In this document: one piece after another, positions 1 to 6,359 of the stretch
Numbering within the stretch: the stretch's first letter is position 1
How the letters are laid out: each line of letters begins with the position of its first letter
DNA from: an uncultured Roseburia sp.
GTDB lineage: Bacteria; Bacillota_A; Clostridia; Lachnospirales; Lachnospiraceae
DNA length: 6,411 nt
Assembly: GCA_900753715.1 (NCBI GenBank)
Contig: CAAEAE010000087.1
Span: 1-6,411 of the forward strand
Direction: 5' to 3'
Position numbers and translations under genes: made by a program
The notes under the pieces: model-generated
What the model saw: the letters and a program-made list of their open reading frames with translations, nothing else
What the model was told of the DNA's origin: nothing
The model's database searches: none

Positions 1-537
1 CTCCTGCCGATATGCCCGGAGGGCGGCTTCCCGGAGCAGGGTGAATTCTTTTTCCATGTGAAGCAGGCGAGGCGCCTTGAACACGATCACACTGATCTGT
101 TCGGCGATTTTTTTCGCGATTCCTTCTTCGGACAATTGTCCCATGCCGAATACCAGAGAGGTAAATCCTCTGCCTCCTCTGCTTACCTGAATAAATTTCA
201 GGAATACATTGTACAGTTCATCTGCAAGAATTTTCTGGTATCCCTCCTCTGACTGCATGGCTTCCGCCAGGCACAACGTAGAGAGAATCCGGGCTCCCGT
301 CTTTTTTCTGTCGCCTCCCAGATCCAGAGAGGTTCCTTCCGCCAGATACTTCAGTTCCATCAGGCATTTGACAAATTCATCCTTCTGGAGCCTGCGTTGT
401 CCGTATCGGGCCGTCCAGAGCCGATCCCGGTATTCTTCTTCCCAGGCTTCCTCCTCTCCGATATGTTCTTTTAAGATCTGTTGCCGTTTTGCCGGATCTG
501 TCTCCTGATAAAAATCTTTGGTCCATGTATGTTCCAT
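1..537 (-). CDS. Uncharacterised charged cytoplasmic protein, 3' end beyond window
   Basis: An open frame of 179 codons runs from an ATG at 537 to the window edge with no stop, so the C-terminus is missing. The start is supported by a GAGG Shine-Dalgarno at 546-549, 8 nt upstream. The protein begins MEHTWTKDFYQETDPAKR and is rich in Glu, Arg and Lys. I see no signal peptide or membrane segment. Residues 1-60 look like charged helices. A Gly/Arg patch near residues 119-124 (SRGGRG) and a hydrophobic stretch ISVIVF near 148-153 follow. I recognise no catalytic motif. From memory it resembles small conserved Lachnospiraceae proteins annotated only as a domain of unknown function (possibly DUF6553); I could not verify this. 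It lies 119 bp downstream of the binding-protein gene on the same strand, so it may share the transcript, but a functional link to sugar sensing is not shown. Coding is fairly certain; function is unknown. Confidence 0.8.
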   Translation of the reverse strand, partial: MEHTWTKDFYQETDPAKRQQILKEHIGEEEAWEEEYRDRLWTARYGQRRLQKDEFVKCLMELKYLAEGTSLDLGGDRKKTGARILSTLCLAEAMQSEEGYQKILADELYNVFLKFIQVSRGGRGFTSLVFGMGQLSEEGIAKKIAEQISVIVFKAPRLLHMEKEFTLLREAALRAYRQE

Positions 538-656
538 ATGTTTTTCCTCATTCTGTCAAGCGGATATTCGCAATCCGTTTCGCTGCTTGCTTGATTGGTT
601 TAAAATAAAGACACGTCTTCACTTACTCTTTCTGCCTGCAAACGCAGTCTTCCTGC
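538..656 (-). other. Intergenic spacer with small inverted repeats, no clear terminator
   Basis: This 119-bp gap separates the MglB-like lipoprotein gene from the uncharacterised gene. Read on the minus strand it has a short inverted repeat, AAGAC-GT-GTCTT, followed by TTATTTTAAA; the 2-nt loop makes it a poor terminator. A second imperfect hairpin lies just upstream of the next ribosome binding site: CGGAT (561-565) pairs with ATCCG (573-577), and outer arms CAAGC (557-561) and GCTTG (585-589) could partly extend it around a bulge. I see no good -35/-10 pair. Read-through from the sensory operon is therefore the simplest expectation. Confidence 0.4.
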
Positions 657-1727
657 TTACATTCCGGAATGGGAAATCGTCTCTTCTGCGTTCAGGTACT
701 CATCGATGTTGCTGCCGTCTACCTTCTGATATTCCGAAAAATAGTACCGGCCTTCTTTCAGGCTTTCCTGTTCAAAGTCCTCTCCCTCGAACAGCTCCAC
801 TGCCATTTTCGCCATTTCCTTTTCCTGATCCACTCTGTCATTTAGGATGCTGCCCTGCATCTCTCCTGCCTTTACGGCTTCCAGAGCCTCTTCCAGGCCA
901 TCAATTCCGAAGATCACCGGCCAGTCTTCACGGGCATAGCCTGCTTTCCGATAGGCCTCCACCGCCCCCAGTGCCATCTCATCGTTGTTGGACATGACAA
1001 GTTCGATCTTTTTTCCGTACTGGCTGATCAGACGGTTCATGCGGTTCTCCGCCTGTCCCCGGTTCCAGTCCGCTAACTGATAACTTAGCTTTTCCAGTAT
1101 AACATCATTTTTCATCAGTGTCTTTACGGAATATTCCGTTCTGCTGATGGCATCCTGATGGCCCGCTTCTCCTTCCAGAAGCACATATTGGATCTTTCCG
1201 TCCTTGTTTTTATCGACTTCCGAATGGCTGTTGATGTATTCTGCTGCGATCTCACCCTGCATGATCCCGGATTGTTCTGCATCACAGCCCACATAATACA
1301 GCTTTTCCCACTGCACCAGGTCTTCTCTTACCGGTTCCCTGTTAAAGAAGATCACAGGAATGTCTTCATTCCTTGCCATTCGGATGATCCGGGACGGAGC
1401 TGTCCGGTCCACAAGATTGATACAGAGCACATCACAGCCGGCATCAATCATCTCTTCCACCTTTTCGTTCTGTTCCTGCTGATCGTCGTTTCCGCTTTTT
1501 GTCGATACGATAATCCTTCGTTCTTTGTTTTCCATGGCTTTCAGCTGCTCCTTCAGTTCATCCGTCAGTCCATTGATAAAAGGATCATCCTGCGTGTAGG
1601 TTATCACTCCGACCCGCAGGGTTTTCTCTGTCTGGTCCGACTTGCCGGAACACCCCGACAGCACAAGCACCGCACTCCCTATCGTGGCAGATAATAATAC
1701 TGCCACCCTTCTTTTCTTTTTATTCAT
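657..1727 (-). CDS. MglB-like galactose/glucose-binding lipoprotein
   Basis: A 356-residue extracytoplasmic sugar-binding protein of the type I periplasmic-binding fold. Residues 1-26 form a lipoprotein signal: basic N-terminus, hydrophobic core and lipobox LSGC with Cys26, predicting a membrane-tethered lipoprotein. Compared with E. coli MglB (recalled), the hexose contacts are kept: Asp48 and Phe50 (TQDDPF), Asn104 (INLVD), His190 and Asp192 (GHQD), Arg196, Trp221, Asn248 (SNND), Asp276 (FGID) and Asn296. The calcium loop DKNKDGKIQ (172-180) and its partner Glu242 are also present. Binding of D-galactose or D-glucose is thus well supported as a family inference. The ATG overlaps the end of the preceding gene by 8 nt (ATGAATAA), and the nearest Shine-Dalgarno-like AAAGG is 13 nt away, so translation is probably coupled. 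It sits last in the operon with a histidine kinase and regulator rather than with transporter genes, suggesting a sensory role. Supplying the adjacent mgl transporter is the alternative, so I do not assign mglB outright. Confidence 0.93.
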   Translation of the reverse strand: MNKKKRRVAVLLSATIGSAVLVLSGCSGKSDQTEKTLRVGVITYTQDDPFINGLTDELKEQLKAMENKERRIIVSTKSGNDDQQEQNEKVEEMIDAGCDVLCINLVDRTAPSRIIRMARNEDIPVIFFNREPVREDLVQWEKLYYVGCDAEQSGIMQGEIAAEYINSHSEVDKNKDGKIQYVLLEGEAGHQDAISRTEYSVKTLMKNDVILEKLSYQLADWNRGQAENRMNRLISQYGKKIELVMSNNDEMALGAVEAYRKAGYAREDWPVIFGIDGLEEALEAVKAGEMQGSILNDRVDQEKEMAKMAVELFEGEDFEQESLKEGRYYFSEYQKVDGSNIDEYLNAEETISHSGM

Positions 1728-2670
1728 AGGAATATAAAAACCTTTCTAAATCTTCGTCCATAGAGAAATTTTCCTTGCCAAGTACCTGATATTCGGTTAT
1801 ATATCCTTGCATTTTATAAGACCTGTGCTCGATCCTTTTGGTTATTTCTTCCACACTTTTATAGCCGATTTCATATCCGTCCGGCACAGCCAGCCCCTGA
1901 ATGTTTCCGTTATCCAGAAGTGCAATCGTCTTCAGACTGTAACCCACTCCATAGAGCTCTGCGCCCTCGTATGTTCCATTTTCTGCCTGCTCTCCAAACT
2001 CCTCCAGGATTCCTGCATCCAGGACGACAAGGGCATCCGCTTTTGTTTCCTTCTTCATCCGCTCCACAATATCCTGTTCTTTTCTCCGGTAAATACACCA
2101 GCTGATCTTGCTTTCGCTGCCTTCCAGCGCCTCGTTCAATCCACAAATCTCAGCCTGTACAGCCTCGGACATTTTCCAATCGGCGATAATTCCGACCTTC
2201 TGCTTTTTTGTTCTCAGCCGTTCTCCCAGCCATCTTCCGATCTCCCGGTAATCCGGCTGGATCGTGGGACTGGCAGTTTTTCCTTCTTTTACCGCCAGAC
2301 CATCTGCAATCAGCAGATACGGTTTATTTCCACACTCTTTTTTCAGCATATTTTCCGTCTCATGACCGGGTGCCGGATATATGATAAAGCCATCAATATC
2401 GTTGTCCTTCTGTTCCCTGATAAATTCTCTTTCCACCTCCGGCCCGTCGATCTCTTCCGTATTGCAGATGATCATATGAACGTTGTTCTCTGCCGCAGCC
2501 TGCTTCATTCCCTTGATCAGGGCATCCCAGCGTTTGTCACCGGACTCCGGAAGAATCACCGCAATCCGGGGCTCTGCTACGTTCTGATCGAAAATCTTCC
2601 ATACAAAGAATACTGCCAGCAGCAGCAAAAGAAACTCAATTATAAGAAATTTCATTCTGTTCTTTTTCAT
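1720..2670 (-). CDS. Membrane-anchored type I periplasmic-binding-fold protein, probable sensor partner
   Basis: A 316-residue protein. Residues 8-24 form a hydrophobic segment after a basic start (MKKNRMK) with no lipobox Cys, so it is probably a single-pass anchor with the remainder outside the cell. The rest follows the LacI/RbsB-like pattern: RIAVILPESGDKRWDALIKG (35-54), a hinge strand GFIIYPA (94-100), PDYREIGRWLGERL (139-152), KVGIIAD (158-164), ADALVVLDAG (211-220), and GYSLKTIALLDNGNIQG (243-259). The usual GFD aspartate is replaced (Val-Gly-Tyr-Ser at 242-245), and the usual Arg of the RxxGF helix is absent (EICGL, 174-178). Its ligand therefore cannot be predicted and it may not bind a standard sugar. 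The ATG overlaps the kinase stop (ATGA), with AGAGGAG about 9 nt upstream. Position between the kinase and the MglB-like lipoprotein suggests it presents ligand, or the loaded lipoprotein, to the kinase, as XylFII does for LytS. The fold is well supported; the role is inferred. Confidence 0.85.
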   Translation of the reverse strand: MKKNRMKFLIIEFLLLLLAVFFVWKIFDQNVAEPRIAVILPESGDKRWDALIKGMKQAAAENNVHMIICNTEEIDGPEVEREFIREQKDNDIDGFIIYPAPGHETENMLKKECGNKPYLLIADGLAVKEGKTASPTIQPDYREIGRWLGERLRTKKQKVGIIADWKMSEAVQAEICGLNEALEGSESKISWCIYRRKEQDIVERMKKETKADALVVLDAGILEEFGEQAENGTYEGAELYGVGYSLKTIALLDNGNIQGLAVPDGYEIGYKSVEEITKRIEHRSYKMQGYITEYQVLGKENFSMDEDLERFLYSYE

Positions 2671-4502
2671 CCGCCCGGTCTCCTCTGTATGTATTTTTGT
2701 AATTCCAATGCTTCTGCGTTTTCCGGTGTATATGGGATTGCCGGAATACGGATCGTAACCCTTGTTCCTTCGTCCGGTTCGCTTTCTATGGAAAGTCCAT
2801 ATTCTTCGCCAAACATCAGCCGGATTCTGGAATGCACATTGATTACGCCCACGCCGGAACCGTGCTTCGGAACCTTGCTGTTATCCGTCAGAATATTTTC
2901 CAGGACTTCTTCCCGCATGCCCATCCCATTGTCTTCGATGGTGATCAGAATGTCCTCGTCTTTCTTTTTTCCGCTGACGATGATCATGCCGTCATCATCC
3001 TCATCCATATTTCCGACGCCATAATAGATGGCATTTTCCAGGATGGGCTGGATCACCAGCTTTACGATGCAGCAGTTTTCGATCTCTTCCTCGATTCGGA
3101 ATTCTGTTTTAAACCGCTCTTTGTACCGGGCCAGCTGGATATTCATATAGCTTCTGCTGTGCTGCAGCTCATCCTTAATGGGAATGATGGTCTTACCGCG
3201 TGACAGGCTGACACGAAGCAATTTTGCCAGTTCAGAAATCATACGAACCGCTGCTTCATTTTCCTGGGCTTCCACCATCCACGTGATGGATTCCAGTGTA
3301 TTATACAGAAAATGGGGGTTGATCTGGCTTTGCAGGGCATCCAGTTCACTTTTTCTTCGTTCATTTTGCTGCCGGATGATCTCGTCCATCAGTTTTTCGA
3401 TCTGTTCATAGGACTTCTGCACAGAATGTCCCAGATGGCGGATCTCCGAGGAGCCGCCGATATAGATATCCGGTTTTCCTCCTGCCTCGTGGGCCTTGAC
3501 GGAAGCATCCAGCTCCCGGATCGGTTTGGATATCTTCCGGGAAACCAGCTGGTTTCCCTCCAAAAGCATGACCATAAGAACCAGAACAGTAGCAAATACA
3601 TAGTAACGGAAGTTCTTGTAGTTTGCCGCCTGCACACTCTCCGGCACAACACCGATCATTTTCCAGCCTGTATAGGCTACGCTGCCGACGATCACGGTCT
3701 CATTCTGACTGTTGGAATGGATCTCATAGGTTCCGTCCTCGTATTTTGCCGTTTCCAGACTGTTTTCTTCAAATAATCCACGGTTTAATTCCGTTCCCCG
3801 GGGATGATAGATCATCTCTCCGTCCTGACTGATCAGATAATAGTAGATTCCGCCGGAACAGTCATTGATCTGCTTCATCACGTCCCTGATCACAGAATAT
3901 TTCATATCCAGTAAAAGAATACCGGTTTCCGGTGTCTCTCCCTTGTTGACATCTACATACCTGCTCAGGGAAACGACCCATTGGTACCGATAAGAGCCAT
4001 CCTCAAACAGCTCCTGGATATGCGGTGTGGAAAAGTGTATATTTTCAATGGCATCTTCCGCATTTTTATACCATTCCTGCGTCTGCACCTTCACATTTTT
4101 CTTTTCTGCCGCCACCGGCTCCGATGCAATCAGATTTCCTTTTGGGTCATACAAAGCCAGGCTCTGAATCTTATCGGAATTGGTCTCATAGAGCAGACTG
4201 AACTGCTCCGAGAATTCCCGGCTGGATATATCAAACTGCTGGACTACGTTGTAGTTTGCCCCGTTCAGGATCTGCCGGATATCCAGCAGATCTGCATTTA
4301 ACCGGTCTACGGTAGCCTCCACGGTAGCTTCCGTGTTGTCTACCGCTGTTTTTTCCAGAGCCAGCTTGAATCGATGGTAAAGCAGCAATCCCATTACAAT
4401 GATCGTAACCAGTGAAATCGCCATAAGGACAGACAGGATGATCGACTGTATGTTAAATACGATATTCTTCCGGGAATCCGGATTTCTTTTTCTATCTTTC
4501 AT
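2667..4502 (-). CDS. YesM-type sensor histidine kinase
   Basis: A 611-residue membrane kinase of the LytS/YesM class (His_kinase plus HATPase_c). Order: basic cytoplasmic N-terminus; membrane segment 1 at about 21-42; extracellular Cache-like sensor region about 43-298, with the typical WYKNA (144-148), FSTPH (157-161) and GILLLDM (194-200) stretches; membrane segment 2 at about 300-314; HAMP linker from KISKPIREL (323-331); coiled coil about 361-388; phosphoacceptor motif QINPHFLYNTLE with His397; and an ATPase domain with N-box IQPILENAIYYG (484-495), DNGMGM (524-529) and GSGVGVINV (548-556). The N-box has Tyr494 where the family often has His. The second membrane segment is short and is followed by Glu315-Gly-Asn before HAMP. 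The ATG at 4502 has GAAAGGG 7 nt upstream. The gene follows the regulator by 86 bp and overlaps the next gene by 4 nt. It should autophosphorylate and pass phosphate to the adjacent regulator. Confidence 0.95.
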   Translation of the reverse strand: MKDRKRNPDSRKNIVFNIQSIILSVLMAISLVTIIVMGLLLYHRFKLALEKTAVDNTEATVEATVDRLNADLLDIRQILNGANYNVVQQFDISSREFSEQFSLLYETNSDKIQSLALYDPKGNLIASEPVAAEKKNVKVQTQEWYKNAEDAIENIHFSTPHIQELFEDGSYRYQWVVSLSRYVDVNKGETPETGILLLDMKYSVIRDVMKQINDCSGGIYYYLISQDGEMIYHPRGTELNRGLFEENSLETAKYEDGTYEIHSNSQNETVIVGSVAYTGWKMIGVVPESVQAANYKNFRYYVFATVLVLMVMLLEGNQLVSRKISKPIRELDASVKAHEAGGKPDIYIGGSSEIRHLGHSVQKSYEQIEKLMDEIIRQQNERRKSELDALQSQINPHFLYNTLESITWMVEAQENEAAVRMISELAKLLRVSLSRGKTIIPIKDELQHSRSYMNIQLARYKERFKTEFRIEEEIENCCIVKLVIQPILENAIYYGVGNMDEDDDGMIIVSGKKKDEDILITIEDNGMGMREEVLENILTDNSKVPKHGSGVGVINVHSRIRLMFGEEYGLSIESEPDEGTRVTIRIPAIPYTPENAEALELQKYIQRRPGG

Positions 4503-4588
4503 GTATTTTCCCTTTCACCTGTTCCCTCTTTTCTGCCTGATGTACTCTCGGAGTCTTTCTGTGCTTGCTCTTTCTGCTTTCCGTCTTT

Positions 4589-6187
4589 TTATTTTCCGGA
4601 AGCTCTGTATTTGGAAGGGGAAACACCGAATTTCTTTTTGAATACATAGCTGAAGTAGTTCGCATCCTGATATCCTACTTTTTCTGCGATCTTATAGCTT
4701 TTTTCATCGGTGTTCAGCACCATTTCTTCTGCCCTGTCCATTCGGTAATCGGTAAGATAGGAGACAAAGGACTGACCGGTCTCCTTTTTAAAGATGGACG
4801 AAAAGTAAGAATTGGACACCCCAAGATCTGCGCACACATCATCCAGCGAGAGCGCCGGTTCCATATATCTGTCTTTTACGATGTTCTGCGCATCGGTGAT
4901 GATCCGTCTGGAGGTACTGTTTCTGGTACTTCTCAGTTTTTCGCTGATCGCCATAGACATATTGATGATCCAGTTTGTCATAGAGCTTTCATCCAGCTGA
5001 GTCACTCTTTCGTAAAGATTCTGTACATTTCCGGAAATTTCATTGAAATCCATGGAATTATTGGCACAAAATTTGAAAAAGCCGCTGACAATCTCCATGG
5101 TGGCCAGATTGTACTGGCTGATGGTGGCTGCATTCTTATGGAGCTTTTCTGTCTCTTTGATGGCTTCTTTCCGGATCTTTTCCTGATCCCCTACATGGAT
5201 GGCACGAAACAGCTCCTGCATCTTTGTTTCTTCTAAGGGAACCGCCTTTTTTGACTCTTTGGGAACGATCTCTGCGATATTGATGGCTCGTTTCGTTCCG
5301 TACAGGACACGGTAGGATACCGCCTCTCTGGCTCCCTCGTAGGAAATACTGATATCGTACAGATTGTTGCAGACGGTTCCGACCCCTGCGGTAACCGCCG
5401 CCCCCATAATTCTCCATGCCCAGCGGCAGAACCGGTCACACTTGTCCGTCAATTGAGCTATCTCATCTTCTGAATGGAGTTCCATAATCAGAATGGTATT
5501 ACCCATATAGATGAATTCCTGGCAATTACAGTTCTCCATCAGCCGCTGTTTGATCTCCCGTTCCACAGACATGGATAATAATAAGGGATTCATCCCATCC
5601 GGCACATCATTTTCCGAGGTATGAAAGATAATACAGCAAAACAAAGGTCCCTTCATATCCACCTGATAATCCAAAAGGAATCGTTCATAGTCCTCTTCTC
5701 TGACTCTTCCTTCAATCAGGGAAATGAAGAAATTGGACTGCAGCTTTGGTAATACCTCCTGGAAATAGTCTTCCAGTTTTTTTACATTTAACTTTTCTTC
5801 CCGTTCCCTGTCCAGTGTGGCTTTCAGCTTCATCAGGCTTTCTGACAGCTCGGTGGCGCTGATGGGTTTCAGCATATATTCCTTAATTTCCAGATGGACG
5901 GCCTCTTTTGCATATTCGAATTCATCAAAACCGGTGCAAAGCATAATGTAAATATTGGGATAGTCCTGGTTCAGCTTTCTTGCCAGCTCCAGTCCATCCA
6001 TATAAGGCATCTTAATGTCCGTCAGCACCACATCAGGCTGAAGCTTTTCCACCAGCTCCAGAGCCTTCACGCCGTTGGTGGCACTTCCCACTACGTCAAA
6101 TCCCAGATCATTCCAGCGGATCTTTTTTTTCATAACATCGATGACCTCTACTTCATCATCGACAAGAATCACTTTATATTGTTCCAT
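4589..6187 (-). CDS. YesN-type response regulator with AraC DNA-binding domain
   Basis: A 532-residue cytoplasmic transcription regulator and cognate partner of the next gene's kinase. The receiver domain spans about 1-120: acidic pair Asp10-Asp11, phosphoacceptor Asp57 in LTDIKMPYMDG, Thr85 in LCTGFDEFEYAK, and Lys107 in MLKPIS are all present, so phosphorylation should work. The middle region, about 130-425, holds the GGDEF-like linker common in Firmicute YesN proteins (for example TAGVGTVCNNLYDISISYEG, 266-285). The AraC/XylS domain covers about 430-529 with two helix-turn-helix units: LSLDDVCADLGVSNSYFSSI (446-465) and SYKIAEKVGYQDANYFSYVF (497-516), ending in the family motif GVSPSKYR. 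The start is firm: AGGAGG at 6194-6199 lies 6 nt before the ATG. It is the first gene of the operon, about 35 nt after a predicted transcription start. Likely targets are the neighbouring mgl transporter operon and possibly its own promoter (inference). Confidence 0.95.
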   Translation of the reverse strand: MEQYKVILVDDEVEVIDVMKKKIRWNDLGFDVVGSATNGVKALELVEKLQPDVVLTDIKMPYMDGLELARKLNQDYPNIYIMLCTGFDEFEYAKEAVHLEIKEYMLKPISATELSESLMKLKATLDREREEKLNVKKLEDYFQEVLPKLQSNFFISLIEGRVREEDYERFLLDYQVDMKGPLFCCIIFHTSENDVPDGMNPLLLSMSVEREIKQRLMENCNCQEFIYMGNTILIMELHSEDEIAQLTDKCDRFCRWAWRIMGAAVTAGVGTVCNNLYDISISYEGAREAVSYRVLYGTKRAINIAEIVPKESKKAVPLEETKMQELFRAIHVGDQEKIRKEAIKETEKLHKNAATISQYNLATMEIVSGFFKFCANNSMDFNEISGNVQNLYERVTQLDESSMTNWIINMSMAISEKLRSTRNSTSRRIITDAQNIVKDRYMEPALSLDDVCADLGVSNSYFSSIFKKETGQSFVSYLTDYRMDRAEEMVLNTDEKSYKIAEKVGYQDANYFSYVFKKKFGVSPSKYRASGK

Positions 6188-6193
6188 CCTTAT

Positions 6194-6199
6194 CCTCCT
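6194..6199 (-). promoter_or_regulatory. Strong ribosome binding site of the response regulator
   Basis: A perfect AGGAGG on the minus strand, 6 nt before the ATG at 6187. It fixes the regulator start and is the strongest Shine-Dalgarno in the window, fitting a first gene translated independently. Confidence 0.85.
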
Positions 6200-6227
6200 G
6201 TTTTGCGGAGCATATTATTGTTCCTTT

Positions 6228-6256
6228 ATTATAGCAGAAGATTGCTCTCTGCTGAA
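6228..6256 (-). promoter_or_regulatory. Sigma-A-type extended -10 promoter of the sensory operon
   Basis: On the minus strand a perfect TATAAT (6228-6233) is preceded by TGC (6234-6236), an extended -10. With a 17-bp spacer the -35 is TTCAGC (6251-6256), only 3 of 6 consensus bases. Transcription should begin near 6221, giving a leader of about 35 nt before the regulator ATG. The weak -35 with extended -10 fits modest basal expression that a regulator could raise or lower. Confidence 0.75.
6233..6253. promoter_or_regulatory. Inverted repeat inside the promoter, candidate operator
   Basis: AGCAGA (6233-6238) and TCTGCT (6248-6253) form perfect 6-bp arms with a 9-bp spacer. Together they cover almost exactly the -35/-10 spacer and touch both elements. 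A dimer bound here would block polymerase. The arms are short, so chance is possible; the protein, if any, is unknown. Confidence 0.4.
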
Positions 6257-6266
6257 TGAATAGTTA

Positions 6267-6278
6267 CAAAAATTTTTG
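6267..6278. promoter_or_regulatory. A/T palindrome upstream of the -35, UP-element-like
   Basis: CAAAAATTTTTG is a perfect 12-bp palindrome centred about 51 bp upstream of the predicted start of transcription. That position suits either an A-tract UP element contacting the RNA polymerase alpha subunit or an activator site. No second copy was noticed in the window. Confidence 0.35.
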
Positions 6279-6284
6279 CCAGAA

Positions 6285-6332
6285 CAGAATAAAAGACCGC
6301 CCTGGTCATCCATCGGACGACCGGGCTGTCTT
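6285..6332 (-). terminator. Rho-independent terminator of the upstream mgl operon
   Basis: On the minus strand AAGAC-A-GCCC-GGTC-GTCC pairs with GGAT-GACC-A-GGGC-G-GTCTT across a 3-nt GAT loop, with one bulge, one mismatch and one G-T pair. It is followed by TTTTATTCTGTT. It lies 27 bp after the MglC-like stop codon and before the sensory operon promoter, so it separates the two transcription units. The reverse orientation has a poorer T-run (TTATATTCTATC). Confidence 0.85.
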
Positions 6333-6359
6333 ATATTCTATCTGTTTATGAATCTTTCA

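Noticed and set aside
550..556. TTGACA on the minus strand as a -35 for the uncharacterised gene
   Set aside because: It ends about 13 nt before the start codon, so any -10 would lie inside the gene, and none is seen at the right spacing.
602..618. Possible rho-independent terminator after the lipoprotein gene (AAGAC-GT-GTCTT then TTATTTT)
   Set aside because: The arms leave only a 2-nt loop and about five pairs, too weak for a convincing terminator; also a poor match to a CcpA cre site.
518..997. A 159-codon plus-strand open frame
   Set aside because: Mostly antisense to the MglB-like gene; its Pro/Leu-rich low-complexity product fits the reverse complement of a coding region.
1158..1694. 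A 178-codon plus-strand open frame
   Set aside because: Antisense to the MglB-like lipoprotein, whose frame preserves all the sugar-binding residues.
1807..3024. A 405-codon plus-strand open frame
   Set aside because: It lies antisense to the binding-fold protein and kinase genes, which show clear domain motifs. Its translation is rich in Cys, Phe, Ser and His with no family motif, typical of a shadow frame.
4565..5236. A 223-codon plus-strand open frame
   Set aside because: Antisense to the response regulator's middle and AraC domains; no recognisable motif and no convincing ribosome binding site.
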